Below, one piece after another: positions 1-10,281 of a DNA stretch of 17,059 nucleotides. A program made the translations under genes and the position numbers. The stretch comes from Actinomycetes bacterium (GTDB lineage Bacteria; Actinomycetota; Acidimicrobiia; Acidimicrobiales; Microtrichaceae), in the NCBI GenBank assembly GCA_023389745.1, contig JAEWED010000223.1:1-17059 (forward strand). Direction: 5' to 3'. Each line of letters starts with the position of its first letter. The stretch's first letter is position 1. Under the pieces are notes generated by a model. The model was given only the letters and a program-made list of their open reading frames with translations, searched no databases and was not told the origin of the DNA.

Positions 1-21
1 CCCCGGGGGGCCCCACGGCGG

Positions 22-27
22 TAGCGT
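22..27 (+). promoter_or_regulatory. Possible -10 box upstream of the first CDS
   Basis: TAGCGT fits the actinobacterial TANNNT -10 pattern. Transcription would start near 34, giving a leader of about 36 nt that contains the GAAGGA ribosome binding site at 53-58. The -35 position falls at or before the window edge, so it cannot be judged. The same hexamer occurs in front of gcvH and in front of the gcvP riboswitch. Confidence 0.3.
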
Positions 28-69
28 CGGTTCCTGCACACGTCCGACCATCGAAGGAACGCACCTGTC

Positions 70-2556
70 GTGAAGGCCGTCATCATGGCTGGAGGCGAGG
101 GCACCCGTCTCCGACCCCTCACCTCCAACTCCCCGAAGCCCATGCTCCCGCTGGTCAACCGGCCGATGATGGAGCACATCGTCGACCTGCTGAAGCGCCA
201 CGGCATCGAGGACATCGTGGTGACGGTTGCGTTCATGCCGAACGCCATCCGCAACTACTTCGGCGACGGCTCCGAGTTCGGCGTGCGGATGGTCTACGCA
301 TCCGAGGAGACCCCGCTGGGCACCGCCGGTTCGGTCCGCAACGCGATGGACGAGCTCGACGAGACCTTCCTGGTCATCTCAGGCGACGTGCTCACCGACA
401 TCGACCTGACCGCGCTGGTCGCCGAGCACAAGGAGCACGAGGCGCTCGCGACGATCGGCCTGGTCCGCGTCGAGAACCCCCTCGAGTACGGCATCGTGAT
501 CTCGAACGAGGACGGCTCGATCGAGCGCTTCCTCGAGAAGCCGACCTGGGGACAGGTGTTCTCCGACACGATCAACTCCGGCATCTACGTGCTCGAGCCG
601 GAGATCTTCGAGTGGATCGCGCCCGACGAGCCCGTCGACTTCTCCAGCGACGTGTTCCCGGCCCTGCTCGAGGACGGCAAGGGCGTCTACGGCTCGGTGG
701 CCGAGGGCTACTGGGAGGACGTCGGCACGCTCGACGCGTACGTGCGGGCGCATAAGGACATCCTCGACGAGAAGGTCGCCGTGGCGATCCCCGGCTTCGA
801 GATGGCCGACGGGGTGTTCGTCGGCGAGGGCGCCGAGATCAACCCGGGTGCGCACCTGACCGGCCCCGCGGTGATCGGTGACAACTGCTTCGTCGACTCC
901 GGCGTCACCCTCGGCGAGTATGTCGTGCTCGGCACCGGTGTCCGCCTGCGCAGCGGGGGAGAGCTCGAACGCACCGTCGTGCACGAGAACGCCTACATCG
1001 GCGAGAACGCCAAGATGCGCGGCACCGTCGTGGGCCGCGCCTCGGACCTGCGCCGCGGGGTGCGCTGCGACGAGGGCGTCGTGCTCGGCGACGAGGTCTT
1101 CGTCGGCGAGAACGCCGTGCTGTCGGGCGACGTCAAGGTGTACCCCTTCAAGACCGTCGAAGCCGGCGCGGTGGTGAACTCCTCGTTGATCTGGGAGTCC
1201 CGCGGCGCACGCAGCCTGTTCGGTCGCGGCGGGGTGGCCGGCCTCGCGAACGTCGACGCCACCCCCGAGCTCGCGGCGAAGGTCGCGCTGGCGTTCGCGA
1301 CGTCGCTCAAGAAGGACGCGACGGTCGTGGTCTCGCGGGACTCCAGCCGTGCGGCGCGCATGTTGAAGCGGGCGATGATCGCCGGTCTGAACTCCGGTGG
1401 CATCAACGTGATGGACCTCGAGGTGGCCAGCGTCCCGCTGACCCGGTTCCACTGCCGCTCGGCGATGGTGTCCGCCGGCATCACGCTGCGACTCAGTCCC
1501 GACGACCCCGACTCGGTGATCATCCGGTTCTTCGACAGCGACGGGGCCGACATCCTCGAGGACCGTCAGCGCAAGATCGAACGGCTGTTCACCCGTGAGG
1601 ACTTCCGACGGGTTCGCCCGGCCGACATCGGCGACATCGACCTGGTGCCCCGGGCGCTCGAGCAGTACGCGGTGGCGCTGGAGCAGACCATCGACGTGAA
1701 GTCCATCGCCGGGCGACGGTTCAAGGTCGTGATCGACTACTCGTACGGCGCGACCAGCTTCGTCATGCCGAACGTGCTCTCGAAGCTCGGCGCCGAGGTG
1801 CTGGCGGTCAACCCGTTCGCGTCGACCAAGGGGGTGCTCGGCTTCGACCTCGCCGAGCACGCCGCGGGAGTGGGCGAGCTCGTGAAGGCCTCCGGTGCCG
1901 ACGTGGGTGCGGTGATCGACCCCTCGGGGGAGCAGTTGACCCTCGTCGACGACCGGGGTCGTGTGCTCACCTTCGACCAGCTGCTCTTCTCGTTCCTCGA
2001 CCTGGTGTGCGACCGGCTGCTCGGTGACACCGTCGCCCTGCCGGTCACGGTCAGCCGCAAGGCGGCCGAGATGGTCGCCGGACGCGGCTACCAGGTGAAG
2101 TGGACCAAGACCTCGTCGGCGGCGCTCATGGAGGACGCCGACCAGCCGGGCGTCGGGTTCGCCGCGAACGTCGAGGGCGGCGTGATCCTGCCCGGGTTCC
2201 TGCCGGCGTTCGACGCCTCCGCCGGGCTGCTCAAGATGCTCGACCTGCTCGCCGCTCGCGGCACCACCCTCTCCGAGATCGTCGACGCGACCCCGCCGGT
2301 GCACATGGTGCACGAGGCCGTCGTGACGCCGTGGGAGCAGAAGGGCACCGTGATGCGCTCGCTCGTCGAGCAGACCCATGGCCGCGACGTCGAGCTGATC
2401 GACGGCGTCAAGGTCCACCACGACGCCGGGTGGGCGCTCGTGCTGCCCGACCCGGAGGAACCGGTGACCCACATCTGGGCCGAGGGTGACAGCGCCCAGG
2501 ACGCCCGGAACCTGGCCCAGGAGTACGCCCGCCGCATCCGCCAGATGCTCCGCTGA
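70..2556 (+). CDS. Mannose-1-phosphate guanylyltransferase-like protein fused to a degenerate phosphomannomutase domain
   Basis: This 828-residue protein probably makes a nucleotide sugar, most likely GDP-mannose, in the cytoplasm. The GTG start at 70 is preceded by GAAGGA. Residues 1-230 are a nucleotidyltransferase: GGEGTRLRPLT at 8-18, PKP at 22-24, the metal aspartate D106 in SGD, then EKP and WEDVGT. Residues 240-370 look like a hexapeptide left-handed beta-helix. Residues 380-828 follow the phosphohexomutase fold, but its active-site loops are eroded. The serine loop reads L-S-P-D-D at 475-479 (S476 kept, His-Asn-Pro lost), the metal loop reads D-P-S-G-E-Q at 617-622 instead of DGDxDR, and the sugar loop reads N-V-E-G-G at 700-704. 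The transferase is therefore probably active and the mutase part probably structural or regulatory. Such three-part proteins are known in Actinobacteria and Cyanobacteria. The exact sugar is not certain. Confidence 0.85.
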   Translation: MKAVIMAGGEGTRLRPLTSNSPKPMLPLVNRPMMEHIVDLLKRHGIEDIVVTVAFMPNAIRNYFGDGSEFGVRMVYASEETPLGTAGSVRNAMDELDETFLVISGDVLTDIDLTALVAEHKEHEALATIGLVRVENPLEYGIVISNEDGSIERFLEKPTWGQVFSDTINSGIYVLEPEIFEWIAPDEPVDFSSDVFPALLEDGKGVYGSVAEGYWEDVGTLDAYVRAHKDILDEKVAVAIPGFEMADGVFVGEGAEINPGAHLTGPAVIGDNCFVDSGVTLGEYVVLGTGVRLRSGGELERTVVHENAYIGENAKMRGTVVGRASDLRRGVRCDEGVVLGDEVFVGENAVLSGDVKVYPFKTVEAGAVVNSSLIWESRGARSLFGRGGVAGLANVDATPELAAKVALAFATSLKKDATVVVSRDSSRAARMLKRAMIAGLNSGGINVMDLEVASVPLTRFHCRSAMVSAGITLRLSPDDPDSVIIRFFDSDGADILEDRQRKIERLFTREDFRRVRPADIGDIDLVPRALEQYAVALEQTIDVKSIAGRRFKVVIDYSYGATSFVMPNVLSKLGAEVLAVNPFASTKGVLGFDLAEHAAGVGELVKASGADVGAVIDPSGEQLTLVDDRGRVLTFDQLLFSFLDLVCDRLLGDTVALPVTVSRKAAEMVAGRGYQVKWTKTSSAALMEDADQPGVGFAANVEGGVILPGFLPAFDASAGLLKMLDLLAARGTTLSEIVDATPPVHMVHEAVVTPWEQKGTVMRSLVEQTHGRDVELIDGVKVHHDAGWALVLPDPEEPVTHIWAEGDSAQDARNLAQEYARRIRQMLR

Positions 2557-2558
2557 GC

Positions 2559-2592
2559 GCCCGGCATCACCCGTCGGGGTGCGCGTCCGGGC
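2559..2592 (+). terminator. Hairpin after the sugar-nucleotide gene, possible terminator
   Basis: The outer arms GCCCGG (2559-2564) and CCGGGC (2587-2592) enclose an inner stem CACCC-GTCG-GGGTG (2568-2581) with an internal loop between them. It begins 3 nt after the stop codon and lies before the gcvH promoter. There is no T run, so intrinsic termination is only plausible. Confidence 0.35.
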
Positions 2593-2630
2593 CGCCCACG
2601 TCGACTGCCCGCGCCGTCTCCCGCGTCGGG

Positions 2631-2636
2631 TAGCGT
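2631..2636 (+). promoter_or_regulatory. -10 box for a leaderless gcvH transcript
   Basis: TAGCGT ends 7 nt before the gcvH ATG at 2644, so initiation would fall on or next to the start codon. No Shine-Dalgarno sequence precedes the ATG, which agrees with a leaderless message. No convincing -35 is seen. Confidence 0.5.
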
Positions 2637-2643
2637 TCGGCGG

Positions 2644-3024
2644 ATGAACGTCCCCGACGACCTTCGTTTCTCGTCGGACCACGAGTGGGTCCGACCGGAA
2701 GGCGACAAGATCCGCATCGGCATCACCGACTACGCACAGGACGCACTCGGCGACGTGGTCTTCGTGCAGACCCCGGAGGTCGGCGCAGCCGTCGGTGCCG
2801 GTGACTCCTTCGGCGAGGTCGAGTCGACCAAGTCGGTCTCCGAGATCTACGCCCCGGTCGCTGGCACCGTCGTCGAGGTGAACGGTGACCTCGAGGCCAG
2901 CCCGGAGCTCGTGAACTCCGACCCGTACGGGGCCGGCTGGATCGCGGTGCTCACCCCGGAGGACCCCGCCGCGGTCGAGGCACTGCTCGACGCCGCTGCC
3001 TACCGCGAACTCACCGACGGCTGA
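2644..3024 (+). CDS. gcvH: Glycine cleavage system H protein
   Basis: The 126-residue lipoyl carrier protein shuttles the aminomethyl group between the P, T and L proteins of the glycine cleavage system. It has the family's usual length and conserved blocks: the N-terminal SDHEWVR at 11-17, GITDYAQDALGDVVF at 26-40, and the lipoylation site GEVESTKSVSEIYAP with the modified lysine at K63. The ATG at 2644 has no Shine-Dalgarno sequence and sits just behind a TAGCGT box, so it is probably translated from a leaderless message. It heads a run of same-strand genes with short gaps, the FHA gene following after 8 bp. The order gcvH, FHA, MerR, DUF151, MerR is the one known from Mycobacterium. No glycine riboswitch precedes it. 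Confidence 0.95.
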   Translation: MNVPDDLRFSSDHEWVRPEGDKIRIGITDYAQDALGDVVFVQTPEVGAAVGAGDSFGEVESTKSVSEIYAPVAGTVVEVNGDLEASPELVNSDPYGAGWIAVLTPEDPAAVEALLDAAAYRELTDG

Positions 3025-3032
3025 ACCGACCG

Positions 3033-3497
3033 ATGGCGAGCGACGGCATCATCTGCCCCGTGTGCAGCGTGCAGAACGCGACCGGAGCCAACTTCTGCTC
3101 CGCGTGCGGCGCCGCGCTGCCCGAGGTCGATGAGCTGGCGACCGGCACCTACCCCGTGGTTGGGGTCGACGTGCCGGGCAACGGCGAGGTCGGCCAGCTC
3201 ATCGTGACCCGTGGTGGCACCGCCGGTGCCCGCTTCGCGCTCGACGCCGACACGATCCGGATCGGCCGCCATCCCGACAGCGACATCTTCCTCGACGACG
3301 TGACGGTGTCGCGTCGCCACGCCGAGGTGCGCCGAGAGGGCGACGGCCAGTACCACCTGGTCGACGTCGGCTCGCTGAACGGCACGTACCTCGACGGCGA
3401 TCGCATCGAGCAGGCGCTGCTGCGTGAGGGCGCCCAGGTCCAGGTGGGGAAGTTCCGGCTGGTGTTCGTGATCGGCACCCTCGGGGGTGCTGCATGA
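3033..3497 (+). CDS. garA: Zinc-ribbon and FHA domain protein, GarA-like
   Basis: The 154-residue cytoplasmic protein begins with a four-cysteine zinc ribbon (C8, C11, C22, C25), continues through a short linker, and ends in a forkhead-associated domain (about 55-150). The phosphothreonine-binding residues are present: G78-R79, S93, R94-R95-H96 and S114-L115-N116-G117-T118. The stretch GRHPDSDIFLDDVTVSRRHAE is nearly that of mycobacterial GarA. GarA in Mycobacterium and OdhI in Corynebacterium inhibit 2-oxoglutarate dehydrogenase, and GarA also acts on glutamate dehydrogenase, until protein kinases phosphorylate an N-terminal threonine pair. Here no Thr-Thr pair is seen; T37 and T39 in the linker are the nearest candidates. 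The position between gcvH and the MerR gene supports the assignment. The metabolic target is inferred. Confidence 0.85.
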   Translation: MASDGIICPVCSVQNATGANFCSACGAALPEVDELATGTYPVVGVDVPGNGEVGQLIVTRGGTAGARFALDADTIRIGRHPDSDIFLDDVTVSRRHAEVRREGDGQYHLVDVGSLNGTYLDGDRIEQALLREGAQVQVGKFRLVFVIGTLGGAA

Positions 3498-3528
3498 TCC
3501 CTCCTGCCTGCACGATCGGGGTGACTGC

Positions 3529-4683
3529 ATGACCGAGGTGACGGCGAGCGGCCACCTGGCCATCGGCGAGGTCCTGTCGTTGGTCCAGGAGGACTTCCCG
3601 GACGTGACCATCTCGAAGATCCGCTTCCTCGAGAGCCAGGGTCTGATCGCCCCGGAGCGGACGGCGTCGGGCTACCGCAAGTTCTACGACGCCGACATCG
3701 ACCGGCTGCGCTGGATCCTGCGCCAGCAGCGCGACCACTTCCTGCCGCTCAAGGTCATCCGCAAGATGCTCGACCAGGGTGTCGACACCGTCGACGCCCC
3801 CGGTGCGCAGCCGACCCTGTGGTCCTCGCCGGAACCCGACGACTCCGGCACCGGCACCGACACGGCGGCCGACGCCGAGACCGACGACCGGTCCGACGAG
3901 GACCGAGGCGACGAGCGCCCGGCACCGCAGCGATCGGCATCGCATCCGGCGGTCTCGTCGGCCGCCGCCCGCACCTCCGAGCCTGCGTCGAACCCCGTCG
4001 CGCCGCCCCGTCCGGGCACACCGTCGGCGAGCGCCGAACCGCTACCCGCCGAGCGTCCCGATCCCGCCGCGAGCGGCAAGGGCGGCGAGCGGGCGTCGCA
4101 AGTGCCTCCGGTCGCCGAGGAGTCGGCGCCGCCGGCCGACGACGACGTGTCGCCGCGTCCGGCGCACAGCACCCCTGCCGACGTCGTCGCGGCGCTGCAG
4201 GAGGACCCCCGCCGAGCTCGTCGGCCACGTCGGGCTGCCACGCCCGCACCCGAGCCCGCCGAGGCCTCGGCGCCACCACGCGCCGAGGACCAGCCCGTGA
4301 CCGTCGAGCGTCTGAGCCGCGCCGAGCTGTGCGAGACGGCCGGCATCACCGCGGAGCTGCTCGCCGGCCTCGAGGACTTCGGCCTCATCGTGCCGGTGAT
4401 CCTGGGCGGCAACCCCGCCTACGACGGCGAGGCGCTGGCGATCGCCCGCATCGCGTCCGCCTACGCGGCGCTCGGCGTCGAGCCGAGGCACCTGCGGATG
4501 TACAAGATCGCCGCCGAGCGTGAGGCCGGCTTCATCGAGCAGCTGGTCTACCCGCTGCTCAAGCAGCGCAACCCCGAGGCCCGGCGCAACGCGGTGGACC
4601 GAAGCGACGACCTGGTGCGTCTGGGCGAGGAGCTGCACTCCGCGCTGCTGCGTCGCCAGCTGGGCCCGGTGCTCGGCACCTGA
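3529..4683 (+). CDS. ftsR: MerR-family regulator, FtsR-like, with a long disordered linker
   Basis: The ATG at 3529 is chosen over the in-frame GTG at 3487 because the extra 14 residues are cysteine-rich and atypical, and GGGGTGA precedes the ATG. The 384-residue protein has a MerR winged helix at about 10-85 (IGEVLSLVQ, SKIRFLESQGLI, GYRKFYDADIDRLRWI). A linker rich in Ala, Pro, Ser, Asp and Arg spans about 86-255, and a second helical domain about 257-384 (LCETAGI, LEDFGLI, HLRMYKI). It sits where Rv1828 lies in Mycobacterium. Corynebacterial FtsR of this family activates ftsZ, so a role in cell division control is likely but inferred. Rv1828 is about 250 residues as I recall, so the linker is unusually long. 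Confidence 0.85.
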   Translation: MTEVTASGHLAIGEVLSLVQEDFPDVTISKIRFLESQGLIAPERTASGYRKFYDADIDRLRWILRQQRDHFLPLKVIRKMLDQGVDTVDAPGAQPTLWSSPEPDDSGTGTDTAADAETDDRSDEDRGDERPAPQRSASHPAVSSAAARTSEPASNPVAPPRPGTPSASAEPLPAERPDPAASGKGGERASQVPPVAEESAPPADDDVSPRPAHSTPADVVAALQEDPRRARRPRRAATPAPEPAEASAPPRAEDQPVTVERLSRAELCETAGITAELLAGLEDFGLIVPVILGGNPAYDGEALAIARIASAYAALGVEPRHLRMYKIAAEREAGFIEQLVYPLLKQRNPEARRNAVDRSDDLVRLGEELHSALLRRQLGPVLGT

Positions 4684-4723
4684 TGCAGCCCGGGGTGAGC
4701 GATGGGTGCCCGGCGGGCCGGGT

Positions 4724-4729
4724 TATGGT
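4724..4729 (+). promoter_or_regulatory. -10 box for a leaderless DUF151 transcript
   Basis: TATGGT lies 6 nt before the GTG start at 4736 and fits TANNNT. No Shine-Dalgarno sequence precedes that GTG. The DUF151 gene may thus have its own leaderless promoter in addition to read-through from the MerR gene. Confidence 0.45.
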
Positions 4730-4735
4730 GGGCCG

Positions 4736-5239
4736 GTGATCGAACTCGAGCTCGTCGCGGTGCGCGTCGAGCTCCCGAGCAACACCCCGGTCGTGGTGTT
4801 GCGGGAGCTCGAAGGACGACATCGTCAGTTGTCGATCTTCATCGGCGGCCCCGAGGCCACTGCGATCGCGTTCGCGCTCGAAGGCGTCGAGACTCCTCGC
4901 CCGCTGACCCACGATCTCTTCTGCGACGTGCTCGACGAGCTCGGCACGCAGCTCGACCGGGTGGTCATCACCGAGCTGCGTGACACGACCTACTTCGCCG
5001 AGCTGCAGCTCACCGGCCCAGGTGGCACGCACCACATCTCGGCCCGGCCCTCCGACGCCGTGGCGCTGGCCGTTCGGGTCGGTTGCCCGATCTTCTCGGC
5101 GGACGAAGTGCTCGACGAGGCCGGCTTCATCGCCGAGGACGACCTCGACGAGGACGCCGAAGAGGAGTCCCCCGAGGCCGTGGTCGAGGAGTTCCGCCAG
5201 TTCATCGACAACGTGTCGCCCGAAGACTTCGAGTCCTGA
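4736..5239 (+). CDS. DUF151 / bifunctional nuclease family protein
   Basis: The 167-residue protein starts at GTG 4736, where the family's typical N-terminus (IELELVAVRVE) begins and a -10 box ends 6 nt upstream. Residues 1-130 carry DUF151 landmarks: the strand LSIFIGGPEATAIAFAL, RPLTHDLFCDVLDELG, the turn YFAELQL, and ARPSDAVALAVRVGCPIF. The tail from about 130 is acidic and probably flexible. Plant members of this family were reported to have RNase and DNase activity, and bacterial members are annotated as bifunctional nucleases, but the cellular role in Actinobacteria is unsettled. Rv1829 occupies the same place in Mycobacterium. The stop region is duplicated 22 bp downstream. The assignment to the family is firm; the nuclease role is from family knowledge only. 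Confidence 0.88.
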   Translation: MIELELVAVRVELPSNTPVVVLRELEGRHRQLSIFIGGPEATAIAFALEGVETPRPLTHDLFCDVLDELGTQLDRVVITELRDTTYFAELQLTGPGGTHHISARPSDAVALAVRVGCPIFSADEVLDEAGFIAEDDLDEDAEEESPEAVVEEFRQFIDNVSPEDFES

Positions 5240-5261
5240 CAGCAGCGACTTCGAGTCCTGA
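5225..5261 (+). repeat. 15-bp direct repeat at the DUF151 stop codon
   Basis: GACTTCGAGTCCTGA occurs at 5225-5239, where it encodes the last residues and stop of the DUF151 protein, and again at 5247-5261 just downstream. The offset is 22 bp, so the second copy is out of frame with the gene. Confidence 0.85.
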
Positions 5262-5321
5262 GGCACGTCGATCCGGGCGGTGGGAGTGCGGTCGAGCCGC
5301 ATCCACCCCATACTGGTGACG

Positions 5322-5337
5322 CGGGAGTAATTTCCCG
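5322..5337. promoter_or_regulatory. Inverted repeat upstream of the second MerR gene, possible operator
   Basis: The arms CGGGA (5322-5326) and TCCCG (5333-5337) flank a 6-bp AT-rich centre. TAATTT at 5328-5333 overlaps it and fits a TANNNT -10 box. It lies about 80 bp before the MerR start at 5419. Autoregulation by that MerR protein is a guess. The remainder of 5262-5418 shows no gene. Confidence 0.3.
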
Positions 5338-5418
5338 ACTGCAATTCGCCGGCCCCGGACCCGTTCCGGCGCCCCGGTGGGGTTGCATCCCTTCGATCTA
5401 GCAGCGGAGCCGGCAACC

Positions 5419-5943
<525 letters not shown>

Positions 5944-5954
5944 GTCGCCGCGAC

Positions 5955-7028
5955 ATGTTGACCTCTCCGCTGGATCCGGTGCACCGCGCCCTGGGGGCCA
6001 AGATGGTGCCCTTCGGCGGCTGGGAGATGCCGCTGTCCTACCCCGACGGCACGCTCGAGGAGCACCGCCGCTGCCGTGAGTCCGCGGTGGTCTTCGACGT
6101 CTCGCACCTGGGCACCGTCCGGGTGAGCGGCCCGGGGGCCCTCGGTGCGTTGCAGCGCACGCTCACGAACGACCTGAACAAGATCGAACCTGGTCGGGCG
6201 CAGTACACCCACCTGCTCGACGAGGTCGATGCCTCGGTGCTCGACGACATCATCGTGTGGTGGGTCGCTCCCGACGTGTTCGACGTGATGCCGAACGCCT
6301 CGAACACCGACCGCGTCACCGACGCCCTGATCCATGCCGCCCAGGGCGAGGAGATCAGCGTCGAGGACACCACCCGCACCCGGGCGATCATCGCCGTGCA
6401 GGGTCCCGAGGCCCGCGAGCGGCTTCGTCCGTTGGTGCCGGCCGCCGCAGAGGTCGGCCGCTTCCGGCTGATGCCCTTCGAGTTCGAGGGCGAGCAGTGC
6501 CTCGTCGCCGGCACCGGCTACACCGGTGAGGACGGCGTCGAGTTCGCCGTGCCGGTCACGGTCGCCGAGCGGCTCTGGGACCTGGTCACCTCGGCGGGGA
6601 TCACGCCCGCCGGCCTGGGTGCACGCGACACGCTGCGTCTCGAGGCGGCGCTGCCGCTGCACGGCCACGAGCTCGGCCCTGGCATCACGACGCTCGACGC
6701 CGGGCTCGGCTGGGTCGTGAGCTGGACCAAGGGCGACTTCCGCGGGCGTGCGGCGCTCGAGCGTCAGCGTGACGCGGGCGTGACCAAGGCGCTGCGTGGC
6801 CTGACGACCGAGGGTCGTCGGCCGCCGAGGTCGGACCAGACGGTGCTGCGCGACGGCGTGGCCGTGGGCACGATCAGCTCGGGCAACTTCTCGCCCGTGC
6901 TCGGCCACGGCATCGCACTCGCGTTCGTCGACCCCGACGTGCAGCCGGGTGACGAGCTGTCGATCGACGTGCGCGGCACCGAGGTGCCGGCGCGCTGCGT
7001 CGAGCTCCCCTTCGTCGCCAAGCACTGA
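5955..7028 (+). CDS. gcvT: Aminomethyltransferase, glycine cleavage T protein
   Basis: The 357-residue T protein transfers the methylene group from the H-protein-bound aminomethyl intermediate to tetrahydrofolate and releases ammonia. It has the family length and motifs: FGGWEMP at 20-26, VFDVSHLGTVRVSGPGA at 46-62, the D97-D98 pair in VLDDIIV containing the catalytic aspartate, NASNTDR at 114-120, then VQGPEA, GTGYTGEDGVEF, LGARDTLRLEAALPLHGHELG and the C-terminal barrel with ISSGNFSPVLGHGIALAFV. The ATG at 5955 lies 11 bp after the MerR stop and has no clear Shine-Dalgarno sequence, so translation may depend on coupling. It converges on gcvP with an 18-bp gap. In Mycobacterium, as I recall, gcvT is not part of this cluster. 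Confidence 0.95.
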   Translation: MLTSPLDPVHRALGAKMVPFGGWEMPLSYPDGTLEEHRRCRESAVVFDVSHLGTVRVSGPGALGALQRTLTNDLNKIEPGRAQYTHLLDEVDASVLDDIIVWWVAPDVFDVMPNASNTDRVTDALIHAAQGEEISVEDTTRTRAIIAVQGPEARERLRPLVPAAAEVGRFRLMPFEFEGEQCLVAGTGYTGEDGVEFAVPVTVAERLWDLVTSAGITPAGLGARDTLRLEAALPLHGHELGPGITTLDAGLGWVVSWTKGDFRGRAALERQRDAGVTKALRGLTTEGRRPPRSDQTVLRDGVAVGTISSGNFSPVLGHGIALAFVDPDVQPGDELSIDVRGTEVPARCVELPFVAKH

Positions 7029-7046
7029 GCCGGGCGCTCGGGCTGT

Positions 7047-9929
<2,883 letters not shown>

Positions 9930-9967
9930 TCGGTGCTCCTGGGGGCGCGCGGTGGGGCAGGGCGTGT

Positions 9968-10166
9968 GCTCCCCCCTCTGTCGCCGTACCTGAGAGCTTC
10001 ACGTCGACCACGGGTGGTCGGACGCTTTCCCCGTCGGTGAGCGGGCCGACCGGAGTCGTCCGCTGCTTTCCAGAGCTGCCTCACCCGTCCGGTCTGGATG
10101 CCTGAGAGATTCCGGGGCGGTTGCTCCTTCGGCGCCCGACTCGTTCGTCGGGTCTCTCCCGGTGGG
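9968..10166 (-). promoter_or_regulatory. Tandem glycine riboswitch controlling gcvP
   Basis: Read on the minus strand, aptamer 1 (about 10166-10070) begins with GGGAGAG (10160-10154), continues with CGCCGAAGGAGCAA, then CTCTCAGGCA (10108-10099), and closes at CTCTGG (10075-10070). Aptamer 2 (about 10073-9968) has CACCGACGGGGAAAGC, CTCTCAGGT (9996-9988) and GACAGAGGGG (9982-9973). These are the conserved cores of the glycine (gcvT-type) riboswitch in its two-aptamer form. A G run at 9976-9971 can pair with the C run at 9945-9941 directly before the AGGAG site. No terminator with a T run follows, so control of translation is more likely than attenuation. Confidence 0.93.
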
Positions 10167-10205
10167 GTTGCGGCTTCGATTGTGACTGTCTCGATTGCGA
10201 ACCCG

Positions 10206-10211
10206 ACGCTA
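10206..10211 (-). promoter_or_regulatory. -10 box for the gcvP riboswitch transcript
   Basis: On the minus strand this reads TAGCGT, identical to the box before gcvH. Transcription would start near 10199, about 35 nt before the first aptamer. No strong -35 is visible. The rest of 10167-10281 holds no gene. Confidence 0.4.
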
Positions 10212-10281
10212 CTCGCCGCGCCGTTCCGGCCGCACGTGGACCCGCGGGCCCGGCATCTGGTCGGTCGACGACGAACTGCGC

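Noticed and set aside
379..2682. Minus-strand open frame of 767 codons opposite the first gene
   Set aside because: It is the antisense of a clear enzyme gene in high-GC DNA; the product is His/Arg/Val-rich low-complexity sequence without recognisable domains.
3779..4523. Several overlapping plus and minus frames in the MerR linker
   Set aside because: They arise from Ala/Pro/Arg-biased DNA; only the frame linking the two folded MerR-protein domains makes sense.
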